Assembly (NCBI RefSeq): GCF_018219455.1
Contig: NZ_CP056122.1
Coordinates: forward strand, 1,178,001-1,242,000
DNA length: 64,000 nt
Direction of reading: 5' to 3'
DNA from: Moritella sp. 5
Lineage (GTDB): Bacteria > Pseudomonadota > Gammaproteobacteria > Enterobacterales > Moritellaceae
The notes under the pieces were generated by a model. That model was not told the origin of the DNA and ran no database searches. It worked only from the letters and a program-made list of their open reading frames with translations. This document shows positions 28,665-38,889 of this stretch, piece after piece. Numbering within the stretch: the first letter of the stretch is position 1; each line of letters opens with the position of its first letter. A program made the translations under genes and the position numbers.

Positions 28665-30902
28665 TTAGCTAAGCGCAGTACTCAGTAAATTATTGAATGT
28701 TTTACTTGGGCGCATAATTGTTTCTAATTTAGTTGGGTCAGCGTTGAAGTAGCCACCAATATTGACCGCTTTGCCTTGAACTGAGTTTAGTTCTTCGACA
28801 ATTTTTTGTTCATTTTCAGCAAGACTTGCAGCTAAAGGCGTAAATTGTGCAGCGAGTTCTGTGTCTTCAGTTTGCTTCGATAGGCACTTAGCCCAGAACA
28901 GAGACAGATAGAAATGACTGCCACGGTTATCTAGCTCACCAGTACGGCGTGATGGTGACTTACCGTTATCAAGTAGCATTTCAGTTGCTTGATCTAGCGT
29001 TGAAGCAAGTACTTTAGCTTTAATGCTGTCTGTTTTCTTCGCTACGGCTTCTAGAGAAACGGCTAACGCCAGAAATTCACCGAGTGAGTCCCAACGTAAA
29101 TGGTTTTCTTCAACAAGTTGCTGTACGTGTTTAGGTGCTGAACCACCTGCACCTGTTTCAAACAAGCCACCGCCCGCCATTAACGGAACAATAGACAGCA
29201 TTTTAGCACTTGTACCGAGTTCCATAATTGGGAATAGATCGGTTAGGTAATCACGTAAAATGTTACCTGTCGCTGAAATTGTATCTAGGCCACGTACAAC
29301 ACGTTCAAGTGTGTAACGCATCGCACGTACTTGTGACATGATCTGAATGTCTAAACCTTCAGTGTCGTGATCTTTAAGGTATTCATTTACCTTAGTGATC
29401 AGTTCATTTTCATGCGGACGGTAGCGATCAAGCCAGAATACGACGGGAGTATCGGAATCACGTGCACGTGCCACTGCGAGCTTTACCCAGTCGCGGATTG
29501 GTGCATCTTTAACTTGGCACATACGCCAGATATCGTCTTTTTCAACGTTTTGAGTCATCAGTACTTCACCAGTGTCGATATCCACGATACGTGCTTCGCC
29601 TGTTGCTGGTGCTTCAAACGTTTTGTCGTGTGAACCGTACTCTTCGGCTTTTTGTGCCATCAAACCAACATTTGGTACGCTACCCATAGTGACTGGATCA
29701 AATGCGCCGTTGGTTTTACAGAATGCAATTATTTCTTGGTAAATACGGGCGAACGTTGATTCTGGGATCACGGCTTTAGTGTCTTTTGGACGACCATCTG
29801 CACCCCACATCTTACCGCCACTACGGATCATAGCTGGCATCGACGCATCCACGATAACATCGTTTGGCGCGTGTAGATTAGAGATACCTTTATCGGAATC
29901 AACCATCGCTAACTCTGGACGATTGGCGTGACATGCGTGTAAATCACGACGAATTTCTTCACGTTGTGAACTTGGTAAGTTAGCAATTTTATCATAAAGG
30001 TTAGATAAACCATTATTTACATTTACGCCAAGTTTTTTAAATAACTCATCGTGTTTTGCAAACGCGTCTTTGTAGAAAATTCTTACCGCGTGACCAAACA
30101 CAATCGGGTGAGATACTTTCATCATTGTTGCTTTTACGTGTAGAGAAAACATCATGCCGGTTTCGTAAGCATCTTGCATTTCTTGTTCGTAGAAATCACA
30201 TAGCGCTGTTTTACTCATGTACATGCTATCTATAATTTCGCCATCAAGTAATGCTATTTTTTCTTTCAGTACGATACTTTCGCCAGTATCTGTAAGCAGT
30301 TCCATTCTTACATCGCGTGCACGATCTAGCGTTATTGATTTCTCGCCGTGGTAGAAGTCACCTTCACGCATATGTGCAACGTGAGTTTGTGATGCTTGGC
30401 TCCATTTCGCCATTGAGTGCGGGTGTTTACGGGCGAAGTTTTTAACTGCTTTTGGTGCGCGACGATCTGAATTACCTTCACGAAGTACAGGGTTTACCGC
30501 ACTACCAAGTGCTTTCGAGTAGCGTTGTAGAAGTGATTCTTCTTCGTCAGTTTGTGGGTTTTCTGGCAGGTTTGGAATGTTGAAACCTTGAGATTGTAAT
30601 TCACTAATCGCTGCTTGTAACTGTGGCACTGATGCACTGATGTTCGGCAGTTTAATAATGTTAGTGTTTGAATCTTGTGTCAGACGACCTAGTTCACTGA
30701 GATTATCAGGTAGTTTTTGTTCTTCAGTTAAATAATCTGGAAATTCGGCCAGAATTCTGGCTGCAACAGATATATCACTTTTAACTATATCAATTCCCGC
30801 TGTTGACGTGAATGTTTCGATAATAGGTAGAAGTGAGTAGGTTGCTAATAACGGCGCTTCGTCCGTTAATGTATAGATAATCGTTGAATTTTTGTCAGAC
30901 AT
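28665..30902 (-). CDS. icd: Isocitrate dehydrogenase, NADP-dependent, monomeric type
   Basis: 745 residues from the ATG at 30902, preceded by AGGGAA. An extension to 30956 does not match the family start. The monomeric IDH family (about 740 residues) is unrelated in length to the 416-residue dimeric E. coli enzyme. It oxidises isocitrate to 2-oxoglutarate in the TCA cycle, making NADPH. Family blocks such as [12 protein letters not shown] near residue 100 and [18 protein letters not shown] in the middle are clear. Its position next to rluE is where the dimeric icd lies in E. coli; Vibrio species also carry the monomeric type there. Confidence 0.95.
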   Translation of the reverse strand: MSDKNSTIIYTLTDEAPLLATYSLLPIIETFTSTAGIDIVKSDISVAARILAEFPDYLTEEQKLPDNLSELGRLTQDSNTNIIKLPNISASVPQLQAAISELQSQGFNIPNLPENPQTDEEESLLQRYSKALGSAVNPVLREGNSDRRAPKAVKNFARKHPHSMAKWSQASQTHVAHMREGDFYHGEKSITLDRARDVRMELLTDTGESIVLKEKIALLDGEIIDSMYMSKTALCDFYEQEMQDAYETGMMFSLHVKATMMKVSHPIVFGHAVRIFYKDAFAKHDELFKKLGVNVNNGLSNLYDKIANLPSSQREEIRRDLHACHANRPELAMVDSDKGISNLHAPNDVIVDASMPAMIRSGGKMWGADGRPKDTKAVIPESTFARIYQEIIAFCKTNGAFDPVTMGSVPNVGLMAQKAEEYGSHDKTFEAPATGEARIVDIDTGEVLMTQNVEKDDIWRMCQVKDAPIRDWVKLAVARARDSDTPVVFWLDRYRPHENELITKVNEYLKDHDTEGLDIQIMSQVRAMRYTLERVVRGLDTISATGNILRDYLTDLFPIMELGTSAKMLSIVPLMAGGGLFETGAGGSAPKHVQQLVEENHLRWDSLGEFLALAVSLEAVAKKTDSIKAKVLASTLDQATEMLLDNGKSPSRRTGELDNRGSHFYLSLFWAKCLSKQTEDTELAAQFTPLAASLAENEQKIVEELNSVQGKAVNIGGYFNADPTKLETIMRPSKTFNNLLSTALS

Positions 30903-31684
30903 ATTATTCCCTGGATTACTAGCGTATTGTCCCCCTGTTATTGTTCGGAACATCATCTGCTAGCGTCTTTTAAATAAGAGCAGATTCTAGAGGGATTGAA
31001 AATTGTTATAGCTAGGTTGCAGAAATCGCAACAGCTGTTATCCTAGCAGATGTTCCGTATCTACTTTTTTCATAGTATCATAAAAATCGTATTATCCATC
31101 TTGTTTAACTTCAAAATACTTGAAATCATACCACTTTGTAATTAATTATAACGTTAGTGCTTGTCATGAAATCGCTATGTTTTCGTGTTCGGCAAACTAA
31201 ATAGTGGGTTGTTAGTAACTATTTATTAACTAAAGATCTACATTCCTAGGATCTTCGGTAAGCTCTCTCTATAATGATTTTTTTGGATAAACAGGAAGTT
31301 AACGATTTTTATTCTTAACTAATTTGCTTACGTAGACTCATGTAATTAAATATTGAACTTTGGTGGAATAAAATGCTGCATTGGTTTGAATAGCCATAAG
31401 TATTATTTGGTGAAATTGAAGCATTCTGTAATCGATATATTCACGATAATGCAGCGCAATGTTTTGTTGTTGAAAATTCGAAGAAAGCGCTAAGAGGTTT
31501 GTCCTGAAGAGAGATATTTTGTCAAATAGCTTTAGTTAATGGTCAATATTGAGATGTGAAGCACATGTATATTTTTCGGAATGCGGATAAGAGGTATTTT
31601 GGTGTAACACCTCTTATCCGACAAACTAAGCAGCCTTCCAATTAATATTTAAGACGACAGTTTTGGATTGATTAAAAGCTAACA
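30903..31684. other. Long intergenic region upstream of icd
   Basis: About 780 bases with no convincing gene. Nested inverted repeats at 31011-31047 (GCTAGG/CCTAGC around GTTGC/GCAAC) lie 110-145 bases upstream of icd and could be regulatory. A strong 12-bp inverted repeat is at 31584-31620. The middle is AT-rich and featureless to me. Confidence 0.45.
31584..31620. terminator. 12-bp inverted repeat downstream of the LysE gene
   Basis: CGGATAAGAGGT (31584-31595) pairs perfectly with ACCTCTTATCCG (31609-31620), 13-base loop. It lies 65 bases past the LysE stop. There is no T-tract, so it may instead stabilise the mRNA end. Confidence 0.45.
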
Positions 31685-32308
31685 TTAATTTCTACTGATC
31701 GCTGCCAGTAATGTGCCTGCGCCAATAAACATACATCCGAAAATTCGGTTCTGAATCATAAGATGGCGTTTGCTCTGTATTAGATGAGTGACGCTAGTCG
31801 CTAATATTGAATAACCCATCATTACAATCATATCAACAACGACCATAGTAATACCAAGAATCTGCATTTGCTGTAAGTGTGAGCCTAATGGTTCGATAAA
31901 CTGAGGCAATAAGGCAACTAGAAAAACAATGCTTTTAGGATTGGTTATGTTGATAAATATTGCTTGAGTAAACACTTTCCATGCGCTTTCATCTTGACGA
32001 CGTTCTAATCCATTGCAGTCGGTGGTACTTTCTCTGAATTTCTGGATCCCCAGATAAATCAGATAAACAATCCCTGCCCATTTGATCGTAAAAAACATGA
32101 CTTCAGACTGGGCAAGTAATGCACCTAGCCCTGCCCCTACAATCGTAATATTAATGATATTACCAACTTGTAATCCAAAGTTAGAGATTAAACTACGTTT
32201 AAAGCCATGTTTCATAGTGATAGACATGCTATTTACCGCCCCTGCACCAGGGGATATAGCCAGTACGATGCAGGCAATTAAAAATGCTAGCCATAAATCA
32301 AAATTCAT
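31685..32308 (-). CDS. LysE/RhtB-family amino-acid exporter
   Basis: 207 residues, inner-membrane exporter with about six helices. The N-terminal ISPGAGAVNSMSITMKHG is the family motif, where glycine/proline near residue 20 marks the first re-entrant helix. It is transcribed away from a LysR regulator 113 bases off, the common arrangement of ArgO/LysE exporters with their LysR activator. The exported amino acid is unknown. Confidence 0.9.
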   Translation of the reverse strand: MNFDLWLAFLIACIVLAISPGAGAVNSMSITMKHGFKRSLISNFGLQVGNIINITIVGAGLGALLAQSEVMFFTIKWAGIVYLIYLGIQKFRESTTDCNGLERRQDESAWKVFTQAIFINITNPKSIVFLVALLPQFIEPLGSHLQQMQILGITMVVVDMIVMMGYSILATSVTHLIQSKRHLMIQNRIFGCMFIGAGTLLAAISRN

Positions 32309-32421
32309 AGATTACTCCGGTTAATCGTGACAGCTCTGGACTTGAGCTGCAATTGGAGCTAGTTTAATTAGCGTTGTTCGTTAGGCATAGCATGTTTATG
32401 TTTCTTTCTTCGTAAGGAAAA

Positions 32422-33309
32422 GTGATGGATACTAAATTTATTGATAGTCTGATTGCTGTTGCAGAGGAAGGATCAATTGCTGGGGCTGCAAGGTCACAAA
32501 TGATAACCGCTGCCGCAGTCAGCCAGAGAATTCTGTCACTCGAGCGTGAATTTAAGTGTAAGTTATTCAGCCGAGCTGGCAATACGGTACAGCCAACCGA
32601 TGCTTGTTTAACCATTCTTCCAAAAGCTAAATCCCTTGTCAGGGAGGCTAGAGATCTACTTGAAGTCGTTCAGGGATCAGGGTTTAGTGGCACGTTAAGG
32701 ATTGGGGCTAATTCTACCTCGTTAGCTGCTTTTATTCCGGCGACACTTAAGTCAATTCGTACATCGGTGCCTGAAGCAAAGTTTCATATTACACCGGGTA
32801 ATTCGATTGATTTATACCGCAGTCTAATCAATGGTGATATTGATGCAGCAATCATGGTCATGCCTACCGCTGTGATACCTAAATCGTTGAGGTACTGGGT
32901 TTTGAGAGATGAACCCTTGGCTCTAATTCATCATAAAAGTATCGAGGGATCTCTTACTGAAATTCTGGATAATAACCCTTATATACGATATGACCCTACT
33001 TGTTGGGGAGGGCAGATGTCTGAACTATATATGATTGAAAAAGGGATGACTAAAAATACGATCTTCGATCTGGATTCACTTGAAGCGATTGCTCAACTTG
33101 TTTCAGAAGAGGTTGGTGTGTCAATGGTGCCAATCTGGGCAGGATTAGAGCAGTACAGCGAGACCATTACTAGCGTTATTATTCCTGATAGAAAGTATGA
33201 TAGAAAATTGATATTAATGCATGCTTATCATCCCCGGCAGCCAAGGCTACAGGAACTATTTATGAAACACTTAAGTGAGCTGGAGTCGATTGATGTTGTT
33301 GCACCATAG
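32422..33309 (+). CDS. LysR-family regulator, probably of the adjacent exporter
   Basis: 295 residues with an N-terminal helix-turn-helix (GSIAGAARSQMITAAAVSQRI at about 17-37) and an effector domain. It is divergent from the LysE-type exporter and may sense the same amino acid that the exporter removes. It ends before a hairpin shared with cnoX. Confidence 0.9.
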   Translation: MMDTKFIDSLIAVAEEGSIAGAARSQMITAAAVSQRILSLEREFKCKLFSRAGNTVQPTDACLTILPKAKSLVREARDLLEVVQGSGFSGTLRIGANSTSLAAFIPATLKSIRTSVPEAKFHITPGNSIDLYRSLINGDIDAAIMVMPTAVIPKSLRYWVLRDEPLALIHHKSIEGSLTEILDNNPYIRYDPTCWGGQMSELYMIEKGMTKNTIFDLDSLEAIAQLVSEEVGVSMVPIWAGLEQYSETITSVIIPDRKYDRKLILMHAYHPRQPRLQELFMKHLSELESIDVVAP

Positions 33310-33326
33310 GGGCTGTAAAGTACAAT

Positions 33327-33356
33327 AAAGCCCAGATCTAGTTATATCAGGGCTTT
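33327..33356. terminator. Bidirectional hairpin between LysR and cnoX
   Basis: AAAGCCC (33327-33333) pairs with GGGCTTT (33350-33356), with three more inner pairs (AGA/TCA region partly matched). It serves two convergent genes. Confidence 0.6.
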
Positions 33357-33367
33357 GGGTTAAGTTA

Positions 33368-34219
33368 TTAATACATCAAGCTATAGAGTTTACGGCGGTA
33401 GTCAGCCACGAGTGCAGCATCAGTCATTACCGATAATAATTCTAAATAAACCTTTCTTGCTCCACCCTCTAAGAAATCATATTCCGTGCTTAAGATCTTA
33501 AATAACAATACCATGGCATCGTTATGTTTGTTGGCAATTTGAAGTTGCAGTGCCAGATCATAAGCAACTTGTAAATCATCTGGGTTTGCTTCATACGCAG
33601 CAGTTAACGCGATGATTTCTGGTGTTTCAGCTGATTTTTTAGCGGTCTCTAAATGTGAACGTAGCGTTTTATATTGGTTACTTTGTTGTTCATCTTCAGC
33701 AAATGTATCAAGTAATGCTTCAGTGGCTTCAACTTGATGTGAACCGAGTAATGCTTGCGCATAAGCTATTTTGATATCGGTATTATCTGGTGCCAGTTCG
33801 TAAGCTTGACCCATTAGTGGCACTGCTTCTGCAAATTTACTGTCCATTAACAACATCTGTGCCTGTTGCAATAATACTTCTTCTTGCTTTGGTAAATGAC
33901 GACTAATAATTTCACGAATCGCAGCTTCTTCTTGCTCTCCGACAAAACTATCAACGGGTTTACCATCCTTAAAGATGGCTGTCGTCGGTAGGCTTTTGAT
34001 GCCAAATTGCTGAGCTAATTCAGGATGACGGTCACAATTTAATCGGGCAAGGATTATTTGGCCATTTAAGCTTTGGGTGATATTTAATAGGCGGGCACTT
34101 ACTTGGTTTTCTGGCGCACGTTCAGACCAGAAATCAATGACGATTGGCTGCGAGTATTTACCTTGTAGTAAAATCTCTTGAAAATTGTCACTGGTAAGGT
34201 CAAGGATATAATTCTGCAC
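33368..34219 (-). CDS. cnoX: CnoX/YbbN-like thioredoxin-fold co-chaperone without active-site cysteines
   Basis: 283 residues: thioredoxin-like domain (1-110) followed by a TPR domain (about 115-283). E. coli CnoX guards unfolded proteins from oxidation and passes them to GroEL and DnaK. Where thioredoxin has CxxC, this protein has A35-P-E-N38, so both cysteines are gone; E. coli CnoX keeps one (SxxC). Another cysteine at residue 62 (LNCDRHP) remains, similar to a second cysteine of the E. coli protein. The cis-proline loop SLPTTAIF is intact. A pure holdase role is likely. Confidence 0.85.
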   Translation of the reverse strand: MQNYILDLTSDNFQEILLQGKYSQPIVIDFWSERAPENQVSARLLNITQSLNGQIILARLNCDRHPELAQQFGIKSLPTTAIFKDGKPVDSFVGEQEEAAIREIISRHLPKQEEVLLQQAQMLLMDSKFAEAVPLMGQAYELAPDNTDIKIAYAQALLGSHQVEATEALLDTFAEDEQQSNQYKTLRSHLETAKKSAETPEIIALTAAYEANPDDLQVAYDLALQLQIANKHNDAMVLLFKILSTEYDFLEGGARKVYLELLSVMTDAALVADYRRKLYSLMY

Positions 34220-34395
34220 TGATTAACTCCGTCAAATTGCGTATAGATATAAATTCGGTATATGAAAGACATATGGGGGATCAAGTTACTATAATCAAGT
34301 CTAGTGTATCTATCCATGAGTGAGATCTTGATCACTGTCGTCAAAACAAAAACAACATATATTGATGGTTACCGGTATCAAGGATGTGTTCTAGG

Positions 34396-35520
34396 ATGAG
34401 TAAATCTTTATTTATAAATGGTATCAGTTGTGCTCTGCTTGCTTGTTTAAATTCAACCTCTGCGTTTGCCAGCACTAATACGGAAGTGACTACGGAAAAT
34501 GGTAATGAGGCGGAAAAATTATCGTATCAAGTTAGTTTTGGGCCAACAGCTGAAATATTGCTAAGTGTTCAGAAAATCACGCGCCAGCAATGGATTACTG
34601 CGCAGATGCAATTGGCACCCAGTTGGCATTATCCGTTAACGGCACAATTTAATTCAGCTGACAATAAGTGCAATTTAAACGTTAATAGCGTGAGTAATAC
34701 TAAACAGGAAAAAGATCGTGTTTGTTTAAAAGCACAAGAGTCAGTTTGGCTAGAACATGCGTTAACGGCGAAAGATCAATTACGTCAGCGTGTGGCATTT
34801 GCTTTGTCGCAGATCTTTGTTGTGTCGAGCCAAGAATCTACATTGGCTAAATACGGTGATGGTTTAGCTTGGTATTACGATCTGTTCGTGAAGCATAGCT
34901 TTGGTAATTACCGTGATTTATTGCAAGATATCACCTTGTCGCCCGCGATGGGGGTTTACCTATCGATGCAAGGTAATCGTAAAGCTAATCTGAATGAAAA
35001 TACTTTCCCAGACGAAAACTATGCCCGTAAAGTGATGCAGTCATTCAGTATTGGGCTATATCAATTAGACATCAGTGGACAAGTTATTTTGGATAAACAG
35101 GGGAATAAAGTTCCGAGCTATCAACAGGCTGATGTTGAAAACTTAGCTCGGGTATTTACAGGTTGGGAATTAGTCGAAAATAAACGCTATGGTCATCGTC
35201 GTAGTGGGCGTTATGACACCTTTATGGCGTTGTCGCCTAAACAGCATGACTACAACGAAAAAGTATTATTTGGTCAGAGTATCACTGCGGGAATGAAAGC
35301 AGATAAGGAATTGTTTGTCAGTCTCGATATATTATTTAATCATCCCAATGTCGGGCCTTTTATTAGCCGCCAGCTGATCCAGCGTTTGGTGTCATCAAAT
35401 CCATCATCCGATTATATTAAACGTATTGCAACGGTATTTAATGACAATGGCGAAGGTATACGTGGTGATTTAGCTGCCGTTGTACAAGCTATCTTACTCG
35501 ATGATGACGTCAAGGTGTAA
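34396..35520 (+). CDS. DUF1800 family exported protein, short form
   Basis: 374 residues from the ATG at 34396; an ATG four codons upstream is also possible. A signal peptide ends near SAFA. Family blocks are LRQRVAFALSQIFVVS, NYARKVMQSFSIGLYQLD, NLARVFTGWE, and the late FNHPNVGPFISRQLIQRLV. DUF1800 proteins usually run well past the AILLDDD region, where this one stops at once, so the C-terminal part is missing. The usual partner gene (DUF1501) does not follow. Function of the family is unknown. Confidence 0.8.
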   Translation: MSKSLFINGISCALLACLNSTSAFASTNTEVTTENGNEAEKLSYQVSFGPTAEILLSVQKITRQQWITAQMQLAPSWHYPLTAQFNSADNKCNLNVNSVSNTKQEKDRVCLKAQESVWLEHALTAKDQLRQRVAFALSQIFVVSSQESTLAKYGDGLAWYYDLFVKHSFGNYRDLLQDITLSPAMGVYLSMQGNRKANLNENTFPDENYARKVMQSFSIGLYQLDISGQVILDKQGNKVPSYQQADVENLARVFTGWELVENKRYGHRRSGRYDTFMALSPKQHDYNEKVLFGQSITAGMKADKELFVSLDILFNHPNVGPFISRQLIQRLVSSNPSSDYIKRIATVFNDNGEGIRGDLAAVVQAILLDDDVKV

Positions 35521-35609
35521 CCACTTCACTAGTATGATATTACGCATGCTATAAGTGATTATAGATGTATATATGCAGGTTTTATGTGTTTCATTCCGTT
35601 ATATTGTTG

Positions 35610-35653
35610 AAAACGCTATTAATAGAGCTTATTTGAGTTTCAATGGCGTTTTT
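35610..35653 (+). terminator. Hairpin after the DUF1800 gene
   Basis: AAAACGCTATT (35610-35620) pairs with AATGGCGTTTT (35642-35652) with one G-T wobble and ends in a T run. Confidence 0.55.
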
Positions 35654-35765
35654 GTTACCCTGTTAAGCGTTTTATCATTGGTATCATCATGGTTATAACT
35701 GGTGAACTTTTCGTTTTTACTTTTCGATTAAAAAGTATTGCAGGATATATGCTCAAGCATAATTT

Positions 35766-37364
35766 ATGGATAGCTCGTTAAACAAAAATAGTACGTTCAA
35801 CAAATATAGTATTGAAACCACTGACTACCAAGTCGGTCAAGATAACGTTCAAAAGTGGGGTTTCGATATACATAACCCCGTATTCGGCATTAGCGCCGGC
35901 CTCATTTTCTTCTTCCTTTCTGCACTCCTCCTCGTTGACCCAACTACCGCTAAAGAAACATTAAACAGTGTTAGAAATAGCATCATGGCAGACTTTGATG
36001 TGTTCTTTATGTGGTCGACTAATTTCTTTGTCTTTTTCACTATGGTATTGATCTTATCGCCGCTTGGTAAGATCCGCATTGGTGGTGTAGGAGCAAAATC
36101 AGAGCATTCAACCATTTCTTGGATGGCGATGTTATTTGCGGCAGGTATGGGGATTGGTCTGTTGTTCTGGGGGGTTGCAGAGCCGACGGCTTACTTCACT
36201 AACTGGTGGGGAACACCATTTAATGTTGAGCCACTAACGCCTGAAGCAAAATCGTTAGCACTTGCCGCAACGATTTATAACTGGGGTATCCATGGCTGGG
36301 CTATCTACGGTATCGTTGCCTTATCATTGGCTTTCTTTGCTTATAACAAAGGACTTCCGCTATCAATTCGTTCGGTATTCTATCCGATAATTGGTGACAG
36401 AGCGTGGGGCTGGGCTGGACACATTGTTGATATCATGGCTGTGCTTGCGACGTTATTTGGTCTTGCGACATCGCTTGGTCTAGGCGCGCAACAAGCGGCA
36501 AGTGGTATCAATCACGTGTTTGGTATTGATGGCGGTATTGGCTTACAATTGATTGTGATTGCCTTTGTGACTTTAATTGCGATCTTCTCGGTTATACGTG
36601 GTATTGACGGTGGCGTTAAAGTATTGAGCAATATCAATATGCTGTTTGCGTTCGCATTACTTATTTTTGTCATGATCATTGGCTTTGATGTGATAACGGT
36701 ATCAATTCCTGAAACCCTTATTGCTTATGCACAAAATTTTGTTAGTTTAAGTAATCCTCATGGTCGTGATGATACAGCGTGGATGCATGGTTGGACTGTA
36801 TTCTACTGGGCATGGTGGATCTCGTGGTCACCATTCGTAGGTATGTTCATTGCACGTATTTCTAAAGGCCGTACAGTACGTGAATTCCTTTGTGCGGTGA
36901 TCTTTATTCCAACGCTAATAACACTTGTGTGGATGGCGACGTTCGGTGGTATTGCTATCGATCAAGTTGTTAATAAAGTCGGTGAATTGGGTACCAATGG
37001 TTTAACAGATATTTCACTGTCTTTATTTCACGTATACGATGCACTGCCTTTTGGTGATGTGTTATCAGTATTATCAATAATATTAGTATTAATATTCTTC
37101 ATTACGTCATCTGACTCTGGCTCACTTGTGATCGACAGCATCACATCGGGCGGTAAGATTGACGCGCCAGTGCCACAACGTATTTTCTGGGCAACTGTAG
37201 AAGGTACAATTGCGGGTGTTATGCTATGGGTGGGTGGTACGGAAGTTCTACAAGCGCTGCAAGCCGGTGTTGTAACAACTGCATTACCATTTACGTTTGT
37301 ATTGCTAATCATGTGTGTCAGCCTAATTAAAGGTCTGAACTCAGAGCGTCATTTATACAAGTAA
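35766..37364 (+). CDS. BCCT-family betaine/carnitine/choline-type transporter
   Basis: 532 residues, about twelve membrane helices. The family signature WWISWSPFVGMFIARIS lies near residue 360 and GMGIGLLFWGVAEPT near residue 125, whose glycine-rich stretch is the sodium/substrate region. Such carriers take up glycine betaine, choline or related osmolytes, fitting a marine lifestyle. The C-terminal tail is short, so osmotic gating as in BetP is doubtful. No clear ribosome site precedes the ATG. Confidence 0.92.
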   Translation: MDSSLNKNSTFNKYSIETTDYQVGQDNVQKWGFDIHNPVFGISAGLIFFFLSALLLVDPTTAKETLNSVRNSIMADFDVFFMWSTNFFVFFTMVLILSPLGKIRIGGVGAKSEHSTISWMAMLFAAGMGIGLLFWGVAEPTAYFTNWWGTPFNVEPLTPEAKSLALAATIYNWGIHGWAIYGIVALSLAFFAYNKGLPLSIRSVFYPIIGDRAWGWAGHIVDIMAVLATLFGLATSLGLGAQQAASGINHVFGIDGGIGLQLIVIAFVTLIAIFSVIRGIDGGVKVLSNINMLFAFALLIFVMIIGFDVITVSIPETLIAYAQNFVSLSNPHGRDDTAWMHGWTVFYWAWWISWSPFVGMFIARISKGRTVREFLCAVIFIPTLITLVWMATFGGIAIDQVVNKVGELGTNGLTDISLSLFHVYDALPFGDVLSVLSIILVLIFFITSSDSGSLVIDSITSGGKIDAPVPQRIFWATVEGTIAGVMLWVGGTEVLQALQAGVVTTALPFTFVLLIMCVSLIKGLNSERHLYK

Positions 37365-37453
37365 AAACTGAGTTTAAAGTTAAGTGTTAAAGCTTAAGTA
37401 TTAAATCTAAGTTTGAAAATGTCATTTTTTTAAATGTCATTTGGTGAACGCCA

Positions 37454-37486
37454 ACGGCCTCAAATGTATGCTTGAGGCCGTTTTTT
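37454..37486 (+). terminator. Strong intrinsic terminator of the BCCT gene
   Basis: ACGGCCTCAA (37454-37463) pairs with TTGAGGCCGT (37472-37481), 8-base loop, followed by a run of T. Confidence 0.88.
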
Positions 37487-37586
37487 GTTCTAGTCAGATC
37501 GCAAATTTCACGCATTATAATTTCAACCGTGTGTTTTACGTTATATTTTAGGGTATGGGTTATTTTAAATACACACGGAGATATGG

Positions 37587-37862
37587 ATGAATAAAGTAAT
37601 TCTAAAAGGATTTATCATAGTCCCGACGGCTGATTTGTCTGCGGTTAAGAAAGCGCTAATAAGTCATAAAGAGTTAACGCGTAATGAACCAGGATGCTTG
37701 ATGTTTAACGTCACTCAATCTGAAATTAACCTTAACCGTTTCGATGTGTATGAAGAATTCATTAATAAGGCTGCGTTTGATCAGCACCAAGCCAGGGTTA
37801 AAAACTCAGCGTGGGGCAAGGCTGCCGCTAATGTAGAAAGACATTATGAGATACTTGAGTAA
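37587..37862 (+). CDS. Antibiotic-biosynthesis-monooxygenase (ABM) domain protein
   Basis: 91 residues, a single ABM ferredoxin-like domain (LTRNEPGCLMFNVTQ, then FDVYEEFINKAAFDQH). Similar to YgiN/LsrG-type proteins, which work on quinones or autoinducer-derived compounds. Followed after 50 bases by a PhzF-family gene on the same strand. Confidence 0.82.
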   Translation: MNKVILKGFIIVPTADLSAVKKALISHKELTRNEPGCLMFNVTQSEINLNRFDVYEEFINKAAFDQHQARVKNSAWGKAAANVERHYEILE

Positions 37863-37912
37863 GTTATAATCAGTTTAAAATATGTCAGTGAATACAGAGA
37901 AAGGAGACTCTG

Positions 37913-38773
37913 ATGGATATAGAGGTTTTATTGGTTAATTCGTTTACCGCGAATGGTGAAGGTGGCAACCCTGCTGGCGTGGTGCTTAATGCCGATAAGC
38001 TATCAGATGCGCAAAAGCTAAAGGTAGCGCAAGCGGTTGGCTATTCTGAAACGGCCTTTGTATCGAATGATGATGAAGTCGATTTTGAGGTGTCTTTTTT
38101 TACCACCACCAATGAGGTCGATTTTTGTGGGCATGCAACCTTAGCGACATTTTCTATTATGTATCAGATGGGAATACTGGCGGCGGGTGATTATGTGCAG
38201 CGGACCAAAGCAGGAATCTTGCCTGTCATCATCGATAGTGAAGGCTTGGTCACGATGAACTTACAGCTACCTGTAAAGTCAGGAGAGTTTTCTTATCAAG
38301 AGATTTCACTTGTCATTGGCGTTGATAGCGAAGTATTAGCAAGTACTAAATTACCTATTGAAGTGATATCAACAGGACTAGCCGATCTTATTCTTCCCGT
38401 TCCTGCTGGGCAGTTAGACTTAATAAAACCTAATGATTTAGCGATTACTGGTTTTTGTCAGAAACACGATATAGTCGGTTTTCATGTTTTTGAACTTTGT
38501 TCATCAGAAAGTCCATTTACAGCAAGTTGCCGTAATTTCTCCCCGTTGTTCGGCATTCCAGAAGAATCGGCTACCGGCAGTGCGAGTGGCGCATTAGCCT
38601 GTTATTTAGCTGAACACCTTCCTTTAGCCAATAACTATATTTTTGAACAAGGCAGGGCGATGAATTGTGCGTCGATTATCACAGCATCTGTTGGTTTTAA
38701 GGACGCTAAGATAACCAGTGTTAAAGTGGGTGGCGTCGCGAATAAAATCGGTTCGATGAATGTCTCGGTATAA
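37913..38773 (+). CDS. PhzF-family isomerase/epimerase
   Basis: 286 residues with the PhzF/DAP-epimerase-like double fold: FTANGEGGNPAGVVL near residue 15, GHATLAT near 78, and the terminal ESATGSASGALACYL. The family's catalytic Glu is near residue 47 (SETAFV). Substrates of these non-phenazine members are mostly unknown. It is likely co-transcribed with the ABM protein. Confidence 0.88.
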   Translation: MDIEVLLVNSFTANGEGGNPAGVVLNADKLSDAQKLKVAQAVGYSETAFVSNDDEVDFEVSFFTTTNEVDFCGHATLATFSIMYQMGILAAGDYVQRTKAGILPVIIDSEGLVTMNLQLPVKSGEFSYQEISLVIGVDSEVLASTKLPIEVISTGLADLILPVPAGQLDLIKPNDLAITGFCQKHDIVGFHVFELCSSESPFTASCRNFSPLFGIPEESATGSASGALACYLAEHLPLANNYIFEQGRAMNCASIITASVGFKDAKITSVKVGGVANKIGSMNVSV

Positions 38774-38889
38774 CGTATAAAAATGTGCAGGCCTTAAATG
38801 TATGTTTGAGGTAGATTGAATGGCTATGATATAGTCATTTTTATTGTGCTGAATCATTTATAAAAAAATCTATTTATAAGGAACTGTAA

